Assembly (NCBI GenBank): GCA_963931925.1
Contig: OZ007576.1
Coordinates: forward strand, 11,829,518 to 11,893,517
Reading direction: 5' to 3'
DNA: 64,000 bases
Source of the DNA: Onchidella celtica
Lineage: Eukaryota; Mollusca; Gastropoda; Systellommatophora; Onchidiidae
Made by a program: the position numbers and the translations under genes. This document shows positions 10,925-22,349 of the stretch, piece after piece. Numbering within the stretch: the first letter of the stretch is position 1; each line of letters starts with the position of its first letter. The notes beneath the pieces were generated by a model. That model was not told the DNA's origin. It made no database searches and saw only the letters and a list, made by a program, of their open reading frames with translations.

Positions 10925-12290
10925 CTAACAATAAGATAAGATAAGATAAGATAAGATAAATTTTATTTGTCCTTGTACAAGGAAATTTGTTTTGATCATT
11001 GAATACATAACAATACAGTTACAGAAGCAGAAAGTATGATACATAGCGCGCACACACACATATATATACACACACACTGATAAATTAACTAAATTAACAA
11101 AATTAACAGTGCACACAATATGCTTCCCTAACTAAAACACATTGACCTGACACGCAGGACATAATTCAACTGTGCACAGATTACGATCAAGATGACGACA
11201 TTATTGTAACATCCTAGTTGATGATGGAATAAACGATTTAAAGTAGCGCTCAGTTTTAGTTTTCTTTGACAACAGCCTTAAACTTCTTACAGATCTTATA
11301 TATTCCTTGTTCAGGGGATGTTGGGGGTCATTTATAATAATATTAGCTTTTTTAATACAAGCACCAGTGTACAGCTCATCAAAATATGGCAGATCACAGA
11401 TACAAATTTTGGATGCTTTTTTAATTAAATTATTGATCTTATTTTTATCTTTTTGTAAGATGTTTCCTCCCCAACAGACAACTCCATACATCAAAACGCT
11501 CTGAATAGCCATGGTGTAAAATATTTTCAGAATGCTTTTGCTAACTTTTAAAAAGCGGAGCTTTCTGAGGAAATACATGCGCTGGTTGGCTTTCTTATAT
11601 ACATATGTTACATGCGCATGCCAGTTAAGCAATGAATCAATAGTAATGCCAAGATATTTGGCCTCTGTGACAATTTCAACCTCTTCATTGTTGATAGTAA
11701 GAGGGCAAACAGGATCGTTGTTATTTTTCCTAAAGTCAAAAACAAGCTCTTTTGTTTTCTTAACATTCAGTAGAAGATAGTTGTTATTACACCAACAATG
11801 AAAGGATTGTACAATGTTAGAATATTCGTGGCCAGAGTTAGGTAAAAGGCCTAAAATAGCAGAGTCGTCGGCAAATTTAAGAAGGTAAACGTTGTTGTGT
11901 GTGACAGTGAAATCATTTGTGTACAATGTATACAAGGCAGGTGACAGCACGCAGCCTTGTGGCGCTCCTGTGTTTGTTGTGAGTAATTTGGAAAATGTGT
12001 TGTTTATATCCACAAACTGGCTTCTCTGTGTTAGAAATTCGAAGATCCAGCTCTTTAAAAAAGAACTCACGTGTAGGTTGGTAAGCTTTTGAAACATTAA
12101 GTGCGGTTGTATGGTGTTAAACGCAGACGAAAAATCAACTAGGAGCACACGAACACGGGTTTTACCAGTGTCTAAATGACTGTAGATGTTATGCTGATGG
12201 AGAACATAGCATCTAACATGACCGTCAGCTATGCTGGCAGAGCAATTAGAACTTACTGAGTGATTGGTGTTATGTATTCAGTGTCTAATT
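10925..12290 (-). mobile_element. 5'-truncated non-LTR retrotransposon (CR1/L2/Rex1-like)
   Basis: On the minus strand the element ends in a (TTATC)n tail (10925-10955 on plus), which follows a 3' UTR of about 240 bp with a CA/TA-rich patch. Upstream is reverse transcriptase coding sequence that runs out near 12290. Loss of the 5' end with an intact simple-repeat 3' tail is the expected product of incomplete target-primed reverse transcription. The tail abuts the GLTP 3' end. Confidence 0.8.
11201..12280 (-). pseudogene. Reverse transcriptase C-terminal half of a non-LTR element
   Basis: Polymerase motifs appear in order: VDFSSAFNTI (motif A), TGAPQGCVLSPALYTLYTND (motif B), LLKFADDSAILG (FADD catalytic box), LNVKKTKELVFDFR and YLGITID. 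A C-terminal tail with RSLRLLSKKTKTERYFKSF follows. Its arrangement is closest to the L2/Rex1-type elements I know from fish and invertebrates; the clade is tentative. The frame continues upstream of the first Met (12148) to about 12280 without a stop (ADGHVRC...HLDTGKTRVRV) and ends without a stop signal for the missing palm N-terminus or endonuclease. Roughly 360 codons remain of an expected ~900. The frame looks open, so the insertion may be fairly recent, but the element cannot be autonomous. Confidence 0.85.
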
Positions 12291-13046
12291 AGTGCATGAG
12301 ATGGTTATAGTACATATAATTACATATTTGGGCGTAGCTTACATTGAAAGGATGAAGTTGAAAGCGATCCTTAATGCTGGTATTTAAATGTATCATCGTG
12401 TTTTCTCTAATGGCCCAGATATCATTATCAGAATTGATCTATTGCAATTTTTAAAAATATTTATCTGTGTGGCTGAGTAGGTCATTTGGTTACTGAGCCA
12501 GAAAATAATTATATATAATATTTGCAATATATTTTTATGTTGTTTTTTCTTCAGGAATTCTTGATGGTGCGCATATATGTTTTATGTTGTCTCTTGACAG
12601 CAATATCATTGGGGTATCTTTTTTTTTGCCACTGCCGCTCAGTATATGAACATTCTCAGTGTGTTAATCTTTTTCTTTAATTTTTTTAATTTTTATTTTT
12701 TGTGATATTTGCATGCAAAATTTAACAGGAGTGGAATGAAACTTTTTTGAAACTGTGTATTTCCTTTGCAGTAACCCTGTATTGGATCAACTGTTTTCTG
12801 TAGCCAGTGCCATATAACTGTAAAAGGTGCTCAGTTCAATTCCATCTCTTTTGGGGTTTTTTTTTCATGTATGCAGACTTGCCCACTGTCTCTTATTTTT
12901 ATACAGGACCGTACTGGACAAAGTATTATGGGCGTCGGGAAGGACATGAGAATAACTTACTTTTGTATGAAAAAGAAATTCCCACCAGGATTTAGGATAA
13001 AGGCCAGCCAAGTAAAGGGGAATCATCACCATTCCCAAAAACTGTA
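12291..13046. other. Gene-free stretch
   Basis: AT-rich intergenic DNA with T-rich runs. No supported gene or repeat. Confidence 0.5.
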
Positions 13047-13955
13047 TTAACTCTTCATGACCGTAGGGGTTTTTCATTCTGACCGCAGGCAGTCAGGGAG
13101 CACTTGATTTTCACCATAGGGTGGGTTGGAAAAACAACCACAGTTCCTTTACTATAAGAGCCACAATAACAATTTTAGTATGTGTGTGTTGGGAATTGAA
13201 TGCTGCATCTGTCGGTGTTGTCGGAGTGTCATTATCTAGAAACAGTGAAGTAAAATACAGCACATAAAGATGAATGAAAAATAAAAACAAACTAATTTTG
13301 TGTAACAATTTTATCACTCACCAGGTCATAGCAAGTTAGCAATGGGAGATATATCCAAGATGAAAGAAAAAAAAATGTCCACACATAATCCAAGAGTAGG
13401 TCTATCATCAATAAAAAGTAATTAAGTGACATAAGCAGTGATATGCAGCATAATCCATTCGTAGGTCAATTGTCAGAAGTTCCAGACTGAGAATCAGAAC
13501 TAGATCCAGATCCTTGTTCATCATCATACAAGCCTTCATCATCACTGAATGAAAGCTCTGAGTCAGATCTGTCCAATATATGGGTAAATAAATCCATTTG
13601 CTTGCTGAGCTGTCAATCAACGAGTCCTTTCTTCAACACCAGTGACCATGGTCGGAACCCTTGTTCAACTGCAATTGTGCACTGATCAGCTGATTTACGT
13701 AAACAAAAATCTCAGGCTGCAAAAGGGTGTCAAAACTGGCGATACACTCGCTAAACTAGGCCAAACCGGATGTAAACAGTCTTATAAAAGCCTATTTTCG
13801 ATAAAAATTACCGCAATTAGGACTGTGGTCACTAAATATTGAATTGTCGTAAACAAAATACGATAGACATAGAGCAAGCCGAATGACTCGGCTTGCCGGT
13901 CCTTTGGTTACGGCACCACGCCGCGTGACTCTGCTCGCTCGACATGAAGAGTTAA
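13047..13955 (-). mobile_element. piggyBac-like element 3 with transposase remnant
   Basis: TTAA at 13047-13050 and 13952-13955, followed inward by CTCTTCATG at both ends (right end on the reverse complement). The subterminal sequence then diverges. On the minus strand it contains a short acidic reading frame that looks like the start of a piggyBac transposase. At ~0.9 kb it is an internally deleted derivative of a ~2-3 kb element. Confidence 0.72.
13466..13597 (-). pseudogene. Acidic N-terminus of a piggyBac-type transposase (43 residues)
   Basis: ATG at 13597, TGA ending at 13466. The peptide begins MDLFTHILDRSDSELSFSDD and continues as an Asp/Glu/Ser-rich segment. piggyBac transposases start with an acidic, low-complexity segment like this, but such segments have little diagnostic power. 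The assignment rests mainly on the TTAA-flanked element around it. None of the catalytic domain is present. Confidence 0.4.
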
Positions 13956-14765
13956 TCGATTTTGTCAAAAAAACTGTTTTATTTTAGTACAGCTGAGTTT
14001 TTGACAATTTGCCATTGGATTATTTTTTGGCTTAGGAGGAGTCTAGAACCAAGATCAACTGATGGGGCTTTGAGTGTATTTGAAGATAAATATTGATTTT
14101 TTGAATTTTTGAGTTACTAGTCTTAGGGCACAGTGACCATGTGATCTTTGAAGAATGTTACAGTACATTTGTATATTTTTTTATGTTGTCCCTTTGTAAG
14201 GAGGTCATAATTAAGTGACATATTCAGTTTGACATTATAAGGCACGGGTAGACATGCCTCTTGAGGTGTCCCTTGTTGCAGTAGTCATTTAGCTGGCATG
14301 TCTGTATATCATTATATGTGATGATAAGAGAAAAGTGATCACTTGTTCAGCATTTTCTTCTGTGATGATTTTTATGATGAAATCCAATATTGAATCTACA
14401 ACAACTCATATATCTGTGTTAGCAGCAACATTCCTTCCAATGCATCTTCTTTATGTGGGACTGTGAATTTTTTATTTAAGAGATTGTATATTTTATGTCC
14501 TGGCACATGAATATTTTGGATTGTTTCCAAATATTTTCACTTCTCACCTTTTACCTTTTGTAGCTGTATTATTTTGCTCGGTCAGGTTGGTGTCAGCAGA
14601 GCTGTTCATAATGCATGTACGTTTGTTGGTGTGGGAAGGGGTGGTTGACCCTGGTGTATGAAATGGGTATGTCCATGGGAGGAAGGAGAGTTTCTGGGGT
14701 GCAACTGTACGCTTTTCAATTTTAGTAATGGATGGAGAAGTTTTGCTTCACTTACTGTTATTATA
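13956..14765. other. Gene-free stretch
   Basis: AT-rich intergenic sequence. Nothing supported. Confidence 0.5.
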
Positions 14766-15049
14766 CAAGCATCTTAGAACAGCTTGGCACCACCAGAAGA
14801 ATAACACCTGAAATAAATAAAAGAAGACTTGCATACATCGGCCACGCGGCCCGAAACAAAAGCACGGCCCTTATGATATCAATCCTTCAAGGAAAGACAG
14901 AAACAAAGAGAAAACAAGGAAGACCACCCATTACATATCACGATAACATCAAGAAAGTCAGCCAGCTGGAAATAAGTGAACTAACTAGGAAAGCTAAGGA
15001 CAGGATTGGGTGGAGGAGATTTTGTCGTGACATCCACTGTAGCAGCTAA
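14766..15049 (+). pseudogene. Non-LTR retrotransposon ORF2 C-terminal fragment 1
   Basis: The frame contains EINKRRLAYIGHAARNKS, KRKQGRPPITYHDNIKK and a final DRIGWRRFCRDI. This is the tail found after the RT domain of many endonuclease-reverse transcriptases: a basic RR-L-x-x-x-GH block, a (K/R)RGRPP block, then W(R/K). The RT itself is absent upstream. A short stop follows at 15047. It is a 5'-truncated relic, not a gene. Confidence 0.65.
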
Positions 15050-15842
15050 CATCGATGACGATGAAGCCGACAGGTGACAGGTGACTGTTATTTCAACAAG
15101 AAAGTTTGCTGGATTATATTAAAATGGAATATAGGCTGTTTATCTAATGGAACAAATCAGCTGGTCCATACAGAATGCCTCTTAAAGTTTTAAAACATAC
15201 AGGCCTTGTTATGGACATTCTGCACATTCTCCATTATATTGGTCATGTGCTTGTACATGAGATGGGGATGGGTTGAAACCAAGCATTTGAACATATGAAA
15301 AGCAAAGCATACATATGAGGGGGAAAGAAAGGGGGGATACAAAAATCTCCAAAACTGATCCCACATACTTTGTGGATGCCCCCCCCCCCCCCCCCCATGG
15401 GGATTTTAAAGGAAAGGGAGTGGAGTTCTGGATACCGTTCTGTTCCCAGTTCTTGCCAGTGTTTGCTACATTTTAGTCTGACATTGAAAGAAAATTCAGA
15501 CAGCTGAAGTTGATAAATAAAGGATGGTCATAAATTTGAACAAGTGCTGAAGTTCTCTCCAATCTTATTCTTTTAACACTTGCCATATTCTCTATTGAAA
15601 TACATGTGTATCTTTTAATTTTTTAACCTCAGGTCACCTTATGTTTTATAATGTTGGATTACATGTGATGACTATGCACTATTATATAATTTTTATTTAC
15701 AAACAGATTGTATGTTTTTGTTTTTCCATGTTTGAAATATTGAATTTCTTCTTTGAGCTGACTTATCACTTTGGTGGGTTATTTTTTTTTTTGTGGGGGA
15801 GGGAGTGGTAGGGATACATTTTATTTGATTTTGCCCGGGGAG
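15050..15842. other. Gene-free stretch with a C homopolymer
   Basis: AT-rich DNA containing a run of about 19 C (15379-15397). Such runs are prone to sequencing and assembly length errors. No gene is seen. Confidence 0.5.
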
Positions 15843-16088
15843 TGGCCTGTTCAGCCTGCTCTTCTTGATTTCCAACTGCCAAGATATCTTTAATGTGCGC
15901 AACATGCACATGGGCCCTCAGAGTTTTTCATTCTTATCCCAGAGGACTAGGTGCTTGATCCTACCCACCTTAAGATCAGGGACAGGAAAATATGAGAAAA
16001 ACTTCCAACATGCCTGCACCGACCGGGATTCGAACCCGGTACCTTCGGCATGAGAAGCGAGTACCTTGCCTCGAGATCACCATGTCCC
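15843..16088 (-). mobile_element. tRNA-derived SINE, copy 1
   Basis: On the minus strand it starts with a tRNA-like head: ggggacatggtgatctcgag (A-box region) and a B box ggttcgaatccc inside ...taccgggttcgaatcccggt. A ~170-bp body follows, containing ctgtccctgatcttaaggtg and ending ...gcaggctgaacaggc. The second copy at 16568-16805 matches throughout, so the tRNA-like part belongs to a repeat and is not a tRNA gene. Confidence 0.8.
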
Positions 16089-16185
16089 CCCCCCCGTAGT
16101 GTATGTAATTACATATTAATCCTAATTGTTGTGTTAGGTTAACCTAGGGTTGCTGGCTTGATTAAAGAGGTTACTATGGTCTGTG

Positions 16186-16405
16186 TCTGTTGCATCTACA
16201 TGGTACATGTCATTGGTCGGCTGTTGGAACCTTGTTGCATCTACATCGTACATGTCATTGGTCAGCTGTTGGAACTTTGTTGCATCTTCGTGGTACATGT
16301 CATTGGTTGGCTGTTGGAACCTTGTTACATCTACGTGGTACATGTCATTGGTCGGCTTTTGGAACCTTGTTACATCTTCATGTCATTGGTCGGCTGTTGG
16401 AACGT
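16186..16405 (+). repeat. 45-bp minisatellite, about 4.8 units
   Basis: The unit begins tgttgcatctacatggtaca and ends cggctgttggaacct. There are four full units and one shortened by a deletion. Because 45 is a multiple of three, all frames stay open across it, which creates spurious repetitive translations. It lies between the two SINE copies. Confidence 0.9.
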
Positions 16406-16567
16406 TGTTAAAACTAAATCCAAAGGTTGTTGTTGGGGACCCTGGTATTTTTGTATTTTGTATACTTCTTTAGCCCCATTTGGGAAATTTGCCTTAGTGT
16501 CATCACAGTCCACTTACAACTGGAGCAGGCATGTTGTTGCTGCAGTGCAGTGCCGGTCGGCGTTTTT

Positions 16568-16805
16568 TCAGCCTGTTCAGCCTGCTTTTCTCGATTTCCA
16601 TCTGCCAAGGTATCTTTAACGGGCCCTCCAAATTTTTCGTCCTTATCCAAGAAAACTAGGTGCTCTATCCTACCCACCATAGGATCAGGGACAAGAAAAT
16701 ATGAGAAAAAGTCCAAAATTCCAACATGCCTGCACCGACCGGGATTTGAACCCGGTAACTTTGGCATGAGAGGCGAGCACCTTGCCTCTAGACCACGCTG
16801 TCCCC
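16568..16805 (-). mobile_element. tRNA-derived SINE, copy 2
   Basis: Same order and orientation as copy 1. The tRNA-like head (ggggacagcgtggtctagag, B box ggttcaaatccc) and body (catcctatggtgggtaggat region) end in gcaggctgaacaggctg. By eye the copies share about 85% of bases, and copy 1 has an extra ~20-bp segment near 15893-15915. Confidence 0.8.
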
Positions 16806-16867
16806 GTGAAAGCAGTAGGTGAGCAGTGAACACTACTCAGAATTTTCTCTATTTGGCTTTGTAATTA

Positions 16868-16901
16868 GACTCTCTCTCTCTCTGTCTCTCTCTCTCTCTA
16901 T
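16868..16901 (+). repeat. (TC)n microsatellite
   Basis: About 34 bases of ctctct with one g interruption, directly after the 3' end (minus strand) of the non-LTR fragment that follows. It may be that element's simple-repeat tail. Confidence 0.8.
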
Positions 16902-17125
16902 CCCAGAGTCTTAGAAGATGGTTGGGGCGTCACAGAAGACTTTGCAACCAGCTTCCTCCATTCCTCCTGGTTCTCAGACGCTGTTAGGCAGTGGCTGAGT
17001 GTGATGCCAGTCCATTCACTGATGTTGTTCTCCCATCTCTTTCTCTGTCTTCCTCTCCTTCTGCCTTCCCGCAATGTTCCTTGTAGAATGATTTTGGCAA
17101 TTCCTGTTGATCTTGATACATGACT
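16902..17125 (-). pseudogene. Non-LTR retrotransposon ORF2 C-terminal fragment 2
   Basis: The minus-strand frame is open for about 75 codons: STGIAKIILQGTLREGRRRG, then QRKRWENNISEWTG, EEWRKLVAKSSVTPQ, and a stop near 16902. This is the highly conserved tail of RTE/Jockey-type endonuclease-reverse transcriptases (an I-LQGT-x-x-GxRRRGRQRKRW block and WR-LV). The upstream RT is missing. It is less decayed than the fragments at 14766 and 20221. Confidence 0.75.
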
Positions 17126-20073
17126 ACAGTCAATTACTAACAGCTTTTGAGTTTAGTTTTAACGGGGTTCCAACAGCCTAGCCGACCGACGATATGTTGA
17201 TCTCTCATTTTACGTGTTAGTATAGAAGCATCATGACATTAAATCATCATACATGTAATTGCAGCAAGTTTACAGCCTACCCTCTGTTTTGAAGAAATTA
17301 TTAATGAAAGTGACATGTTAGCATCAGATGTTGTTACCAGTGTTTTTGTGAGTTTCCTGGCATTGAGATGATATTTATTTATCCATTTGAAAAGAGCCAC
17401 ATTGATACACCTCTGTATGTCTGTATGGCAACTTTTTTTAAACCTTTTGCTGTGGGTATAATGAACCCAGAACAAATAAAAATGTTTGTAGTTATCTTAT
17501 TTCTGAGAATTTTTTCTTGAAATTCGAGTTGTGCCCCAATGACGTCATTGCCCATCTTCCCATAGTTTAAAATTTTGAAATGTGCATGTGTGCTCACCAG
17601 TGCACATGCATTTTTACTATTCCTACTCGTGCATCCTCGGGTCTCACAGACACAACATTTTTAAAAAGGATTTTCCTATCATAGCCTTAGTAATACATGT
17701 CCTGGGGTGTCAAATGCACCACACTCCTAAAGAGAATTTAATTGTTATCCCATCCCTACTTATATGTTCTGTTGTCTGACAGATGCCATTCTTTTAAAGA
17801 GGGCATCTTAATAAATTGTTTTTTATGAGTATTGTGTTGATTAGACACCACAACGTATGCCATGTATAGTTTTTAGTGGCTTACGGTGAGGTTTAAACAA
17901 CTAAAACCATTCTGACTTTGCTGAATCAAATCAGAGTCATGCCTGAACCAGCATCCTTTGTCAATCCTGTACAGGTTTGTGTAAACTCGGTAGGGTTGCA
18001 GGACGGGCAGATTTCCTACATCAGACCAATACTGTGCAATGTTGTAACTAGCAGACCTAGGTCAGATTTTAACGATGTCATTCCTGTGAGCAAAGCTGAT
18101 GTGAGTTCTTTGTAGTGGGATTGGCCTAGGGTTGCTGGCTAGAGAATATTAATGACTTTGCTCAAATTAAACTCAGATCAAATATACATATAGTATGTGA
18201 TAATTAAAGTATGCATGAATGCTGAATGCTGTAAAATTTCATACCTGGTAAAAATTGAATTGTCGATCTGTGAAAATTGAATTGTCGATCTGTGAGAAAA
18301 GCTGCAGGGATTATTTATAGTGTATGAGTTGATGTTTATGTTTGCTCAGTGTTAGCTGGAATTTACATATCTTGTATCTCTCATTACAAATTTAGTATTT
18401 GCCCTGTCACAAAATGTATTTGGCTTGCATTGTGATAAAAACTTTGCTTGTAGCGTTAAGGAAAAAATGACTTGAGGTGACAGAGACGGTACCAAATTTG
18501 GTTCTGCTCTTGGCCCTAGTACAAACTGTTTATGAGGGAAAATATTGGGAAAGATGCTTTAGGGTTTGTAAGTCTGTATTTGAGATGAATATCGAATGCT
18601 TTTTCATTTATCACAGTGGTTTCTAACCTTTTAAAACACTGTTTCTCCCAATATATTCATGTATTTTGTAGCTTTATTTTCCCCCATAAAATCCACAGAA
18701 TGATCAAATTGTTGTTATGACATGTCGACACCAAACTAACACCAGCTGAACTGGAATGCTTGATATCGAGGAGTATTTCATATATTGTGTGTGACATTTT
18801 GCTGATTTTGAGGTTTTGTCATGATAGTTGTTCTCTCACCCCCAATTTCATTATAGTGCAAGTCTCATTCCAGTCTTTTTGAGATCTGTGTTTATGACAT
18901 AATATTTTATGCATTTTATCCCGTTTGTCAACCAAACTTCAATCCTCATTTTCTCAAAAAGGCAAGAATCCACGTACAACAATTTTGCAAATATCCGATG
19001 ATATAGGCTTGTCAAATACAGTTGAATGGTCCTCAGGTCATTTTAAAAAGCCAAAGGCAAATGAGGATGAAACTCATGTCACCCAACCTTCCACTATGCA
19101 GCAGATTCTGGATTGAAAGCTGAGAATTTTTTTGTAAGATGTGCCTCTTTTTCCTTCAATTCTTGTTTATTGAATGAATTTCAGCAAGATAGTTAATCAT
19201 TTGGTTATGGTGCTTCACTGTTTCTTTTTTAACATGGAAATGGAAAATGCTCTGCCATTTTTATGGTCTCGTTTTTATTAGCCTAATATTATATATGTTA
19301 AGTCAGGATATCTGTACTATGTGAACTTTTAGTATTTTCACAAGGCGATGTCAATACATGTATAACATAATCTGTATAGGGCTGGGAAAAAGTTCTGTAC
19401 AGGATACATTTCATTGTTTGTCATTTAAAGAACAAAAGATATCGGAATCAAACACAGATTTATAATGTTAAACAAAAAAACAACAAAAAAAAAACTGATA
19501 TAAAACTAGAAAATATTTTTGTCATGAACTTTGTTTAGTCAGAGAATATCAAATCTCAGACCACCGGATGCATCCTTCATATAGGCAGAGAGATTTGGCA
19601 AAGTTTTGTGATGTTTTTTTTTTTTTTGCTTGTTTGTGATCTACAAAACACAAGATAACAGCATTACATTACACAGTAAAAAGTGCACATTGAGTAGATA
19701 CAGGAAGACATAATTATTGTCAAAGTTTTCCAATGTGATTTTTTCTTTTTTCTATCTAGATCTATATTTTTGGTTTGTGATCAGTAAAACACAAGATGAC
19801 AGTGTTATACTAGAGGGATACAGAATGGCATTTTGCCAAAGTTTCTAATGTGATTTTTTGTTGTTGTTTTTATCTATGGACTGAGAAATATAGAAGATAA
19901 CAGTGATAAATTAAATAGATACAGAACTTGAAGAAAATGAGTTTGTTGTTTAATGTTGTCATGGAAGTGAGAAATGTATGTATGTTTTAATTGCTTTGCA
20001 TGGTTAATTTTCTTTCTTTGTGGGATGAACCAGGTCAAGACTGGCGTAGGCACCAAACTGGTGGCTAGCCCCT
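17126..20073. other. Gene-free stretch (about 2.9 kb)
   Basis: AT-rich intergenic DNA. The supported content is the interspersed repeat at 17960-18148 and several T-rich runs (for example 19614-19627). Two short copies of tctacaaaacacaagataac / cagtaaaacacaagatgaca near 19640 and 19785 are the only other internal repetition I noticed. Confidence 0.5.
17960..18148 (+). repeat. Interspersed repeat, copy 2 (unclassified)
   Basis: Homologous to 890-1060. It shares gatttcctacatca, the taacta gcagacct block, gtcattcctgtgagca and agggttgctggct in the same order. Divergence is considerable, with several small indels, so the family is old. Confidence 0.45.
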
Positions 20074-20184
20074 TAATTAATTATTATGCATTACACTGAA
20101 AGTAAAAACATTACTCAACTCACTGCCCATACCCCCGCGGCGTAGGCTGTGAGTAGTGTTTTAGTGTGTTGCATAATAATTGAT
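20074..20184. repeat. ~110-bp near-palindrome (hairpin MITE)
   Basis: The left arm aattaattattatgcattac, followed by acattactcaactcactg, is mirrored by a right arm gtgagtagtgttttagtgtg plus ttgcataataattgatt. A GC-rich centre (cccccgcggcgtagg) joins them. Single-stranded, it would fold into one long hairpin, as short palindromic MITEs do. Confidence 0.6.
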
Positions 20185-20220
20185 TGAAATAATTGAAAAC
20201 GTGTGGTCAGTGCTTTTATA

Positions 20221-20621
20221 GGGATGTGAATGTTGGACAATGAACAAAGAAATAGAAAGGAAACTAGAAGCAGCAGAAATGTGGGTTATTAGAAGAATAT
20301 TGAGAATATCATGGATAAAAAAAATCAAATGAGTCAGTCTTGAGAGACTCTAATCTGAAAAGATCATTAATTAAAACAATAAAACAGAGGCAACTGAAAT
20401 TTTTAGGACACGCCTGTCGCCTCAAGAGCGTCGAACATCAAGCAGTCACAGGGAAGATCGAAGGCAGGAAAAGCAGGGTTAGACAGAGAAAAACGTTCAC
20501 TGAAAGTCTTAATTCATGGACAACAAATAAACGTCACAACAACAACTTCTTGAGGTTGGCTGATGACAGGTCCGAGTGGAGAGCCTTGACCGCCAATGTC
20601 TGTTCCAGACAGGGCAACTGA
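20221..20621 (+). pseudogene. Non-LTR retrotransposon ORF2 C-terminal fragment 3, frameshifted
   Basis: The first frame reads GCECWTMNKEIERKLEAAEM and RRILRISWIKKIK, then a one-base shift near 20328. The second frame continues with ESVLRDSNLKRSLIKTIK and RQLKFLGHACRLKS, and ends at WRALTANVCSRQGN followed by TGA and a short (TGA)n tail. The order matches the post-RT tail of endonuclease-reverse transcriptases (CW-x-N-x-E, R-ISW, FLGH). The shift and the missing RT make it a relic. Its tail coincides with the left boundary of the segmental duplication. Confidence 0.75.
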
Positions 20622-20900
20622 TGATGATGAGACGGTTAAATACCTACAGAAGACAGTTATTAAATGTTCCCATGTGTAGACTTGACGTTCTGGTGGTCAA
20701 ATGATTACCTTAACGAGGTGATCAATTTTTTTATTTTTTCAACTGTGTAATTTGATTTTTTGCAATGCATTGGACTCCAACAGCTGAAGTGTCACATAAA
20801 ACGTATAATGCTAGTATAATAAAAGCTCTGGATTCAACGTTCAACCTGCAAGAGATTCCATATAACTGAAATAGACTTACGAAAAAAATTAACCTTGTAA

Positions 20901-21088
20901 CACTGCGTTCACACCAAACATCCGTTTTCCTTATTAACTTTCGTACGACTCACGAACGTAATCTTTTTTTCTCGTCTATAAGCGTTCTTAACAAACTTAC
21001 GACAGTTAGGTGAGAACTCGACCATGCAAGATTTAACCTCCTCCGTTCGTGAGTAGTACGAAGGATCTCTGGTGTAAACGAGGGGTAA
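20901..21088. mobile_element. Hairpin MITE shared by both duplication copies (copy 1)
   Basis: The left arm (gttcacaccaaacatccg, then taactttcgtacgactcacg) pairs with the right arm (cgttcgtgagtagtacga, then ggatctctggtgtaaacgag), so about 55 bp at each end are inverted repeats. The same element lies at 41866-42076, so it predates the duplication. Confidence 0.65.
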
Positions 21089-22349
21089 GACTAGGAAGAC
21101 AGTGTGATCTCTGTTTTGAGAGGCCATCAGTTACAATACCAGCTAGACTACAAAATAATTCAATCCAAAGCGATCAGTGTTCTGGTCACTTCTGATGCTC
21201 TAAGCATCATGTTTCATGAAGACTTCCGAGAAAGTCAGTACCAAGTGAGCATACACTGTACAATATTTTACGATTAACATGAAACAATCTAACCCTCTAT
21301 CATCTTTATTTTCCTTGAAAAATATTCATTTGATTTAATTTTCTGTTCTTGAAGTCGCAACCTTAACTCGTGGTTGTCCTATCTCCATCTTCTGAAAAAC
21401 TGGAGATCTTTTCGTATGTAGCAGAGGTGTTATGCACACTTTGACACTCGTTTAAAACGCGCTGTGGCACCTATCAAGCTGTTTCACAATTCCGATTATT
21501 CTAACTTTTTATCATAATACCAAAGCCTGTGAAATTTCTCTGTTGTGCAAAAAATGGAGTTGGAACAAACAAGAACTAATGTCGCAAAGTATAAAACATT
21601 CAATAAAATTGAAAAAAGTCATTAATTTTTATCATCCACGTTTGACAACTCTGTGCCAAGAATTTTATAACACAATGGAAGGTAAAAGTTCGGACACCTG
21701 TTCATGCAAGTATACAATGTTAGTAAATGTGAGTTTCAGTAGTATGTCTTGAAGCTGTCGTGCTGGCAGTGATCTCAGGAACTCCTCTTCCCCAGACGTA
21801 ATAGTTAAAGAATTATACTGCCACTACATAAGATACCCAGTATTGCCCAGGATAAACCTGTGCCCTTTGGCCTGGAACGTTTCATATAATTATATAACAC
21901 ACATAATAATCTTCAGTCTTGCTACTGCAAATCTAAAGTAAGCCATGTATCACTGTATCTTATAATATTTGAACAATTTTTCAAATAAATTGCCCAAAAC
22001 GCCAATATGAACACTATACATCGGTACAAAGGCAACTGGTTTAGATTAGCTGACACTTAAGAAAATTAATTTTCAGAATTTTTTAAACTGCCAACCTTAG
22101 ATTAAGCAAATAAAGCACGACACAGAATGATAATCCCCGGTCCATTTTTGTTTTCAACTCTACAATGAGATGCCAACTACCAAGCTGCACGAATAGAAAT
22201 GATCACATAAAGTGAGAAAGGGTCAAAGAACAGATGATAACAAAGTAAGAGTAAAGGATTTGGCTAGTATATAAATGGTTTTCTTTGAGTCACAAAGATC
22301 AGAAACAGTAAGCAGTAACGTTATATCCAGTACATTTTAGCATGATAAC
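21089..22349. other. 3' flank of ankyrin gene 1
   Basis: Non-coding and homologous to 42077-43886. It preserves two empty insertion sites: ATAATACC at 21514-21521 and TTAA at 21805-21808 (see the elements in copy 2). No clear polyadenylation signal for the minus-strand gene is seen close to its stop. Confidence 0.6.

Noticed and set aside
16023..16090. tRNA-like sequence with B box as a tRNA gene
   Set aside because: It recurs at 16739-16805 attached to the same ~170-bp body, so it is the head of a SINE. Pairing of the acceptor and anticodon arms is poor.
8128..16405. CRISPR-like arrays (46-bp and 45-bp regular repeats)
   Set aside because: The units are contiguous tandem repeats without unique spacers, in a eukaryotic genome.
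16158..16619. 153-codon frame with repeated HVIGRLLEPC
   Set aside because: The 45-bp minisatellite keeps frames open; the rest reads into a SINE.
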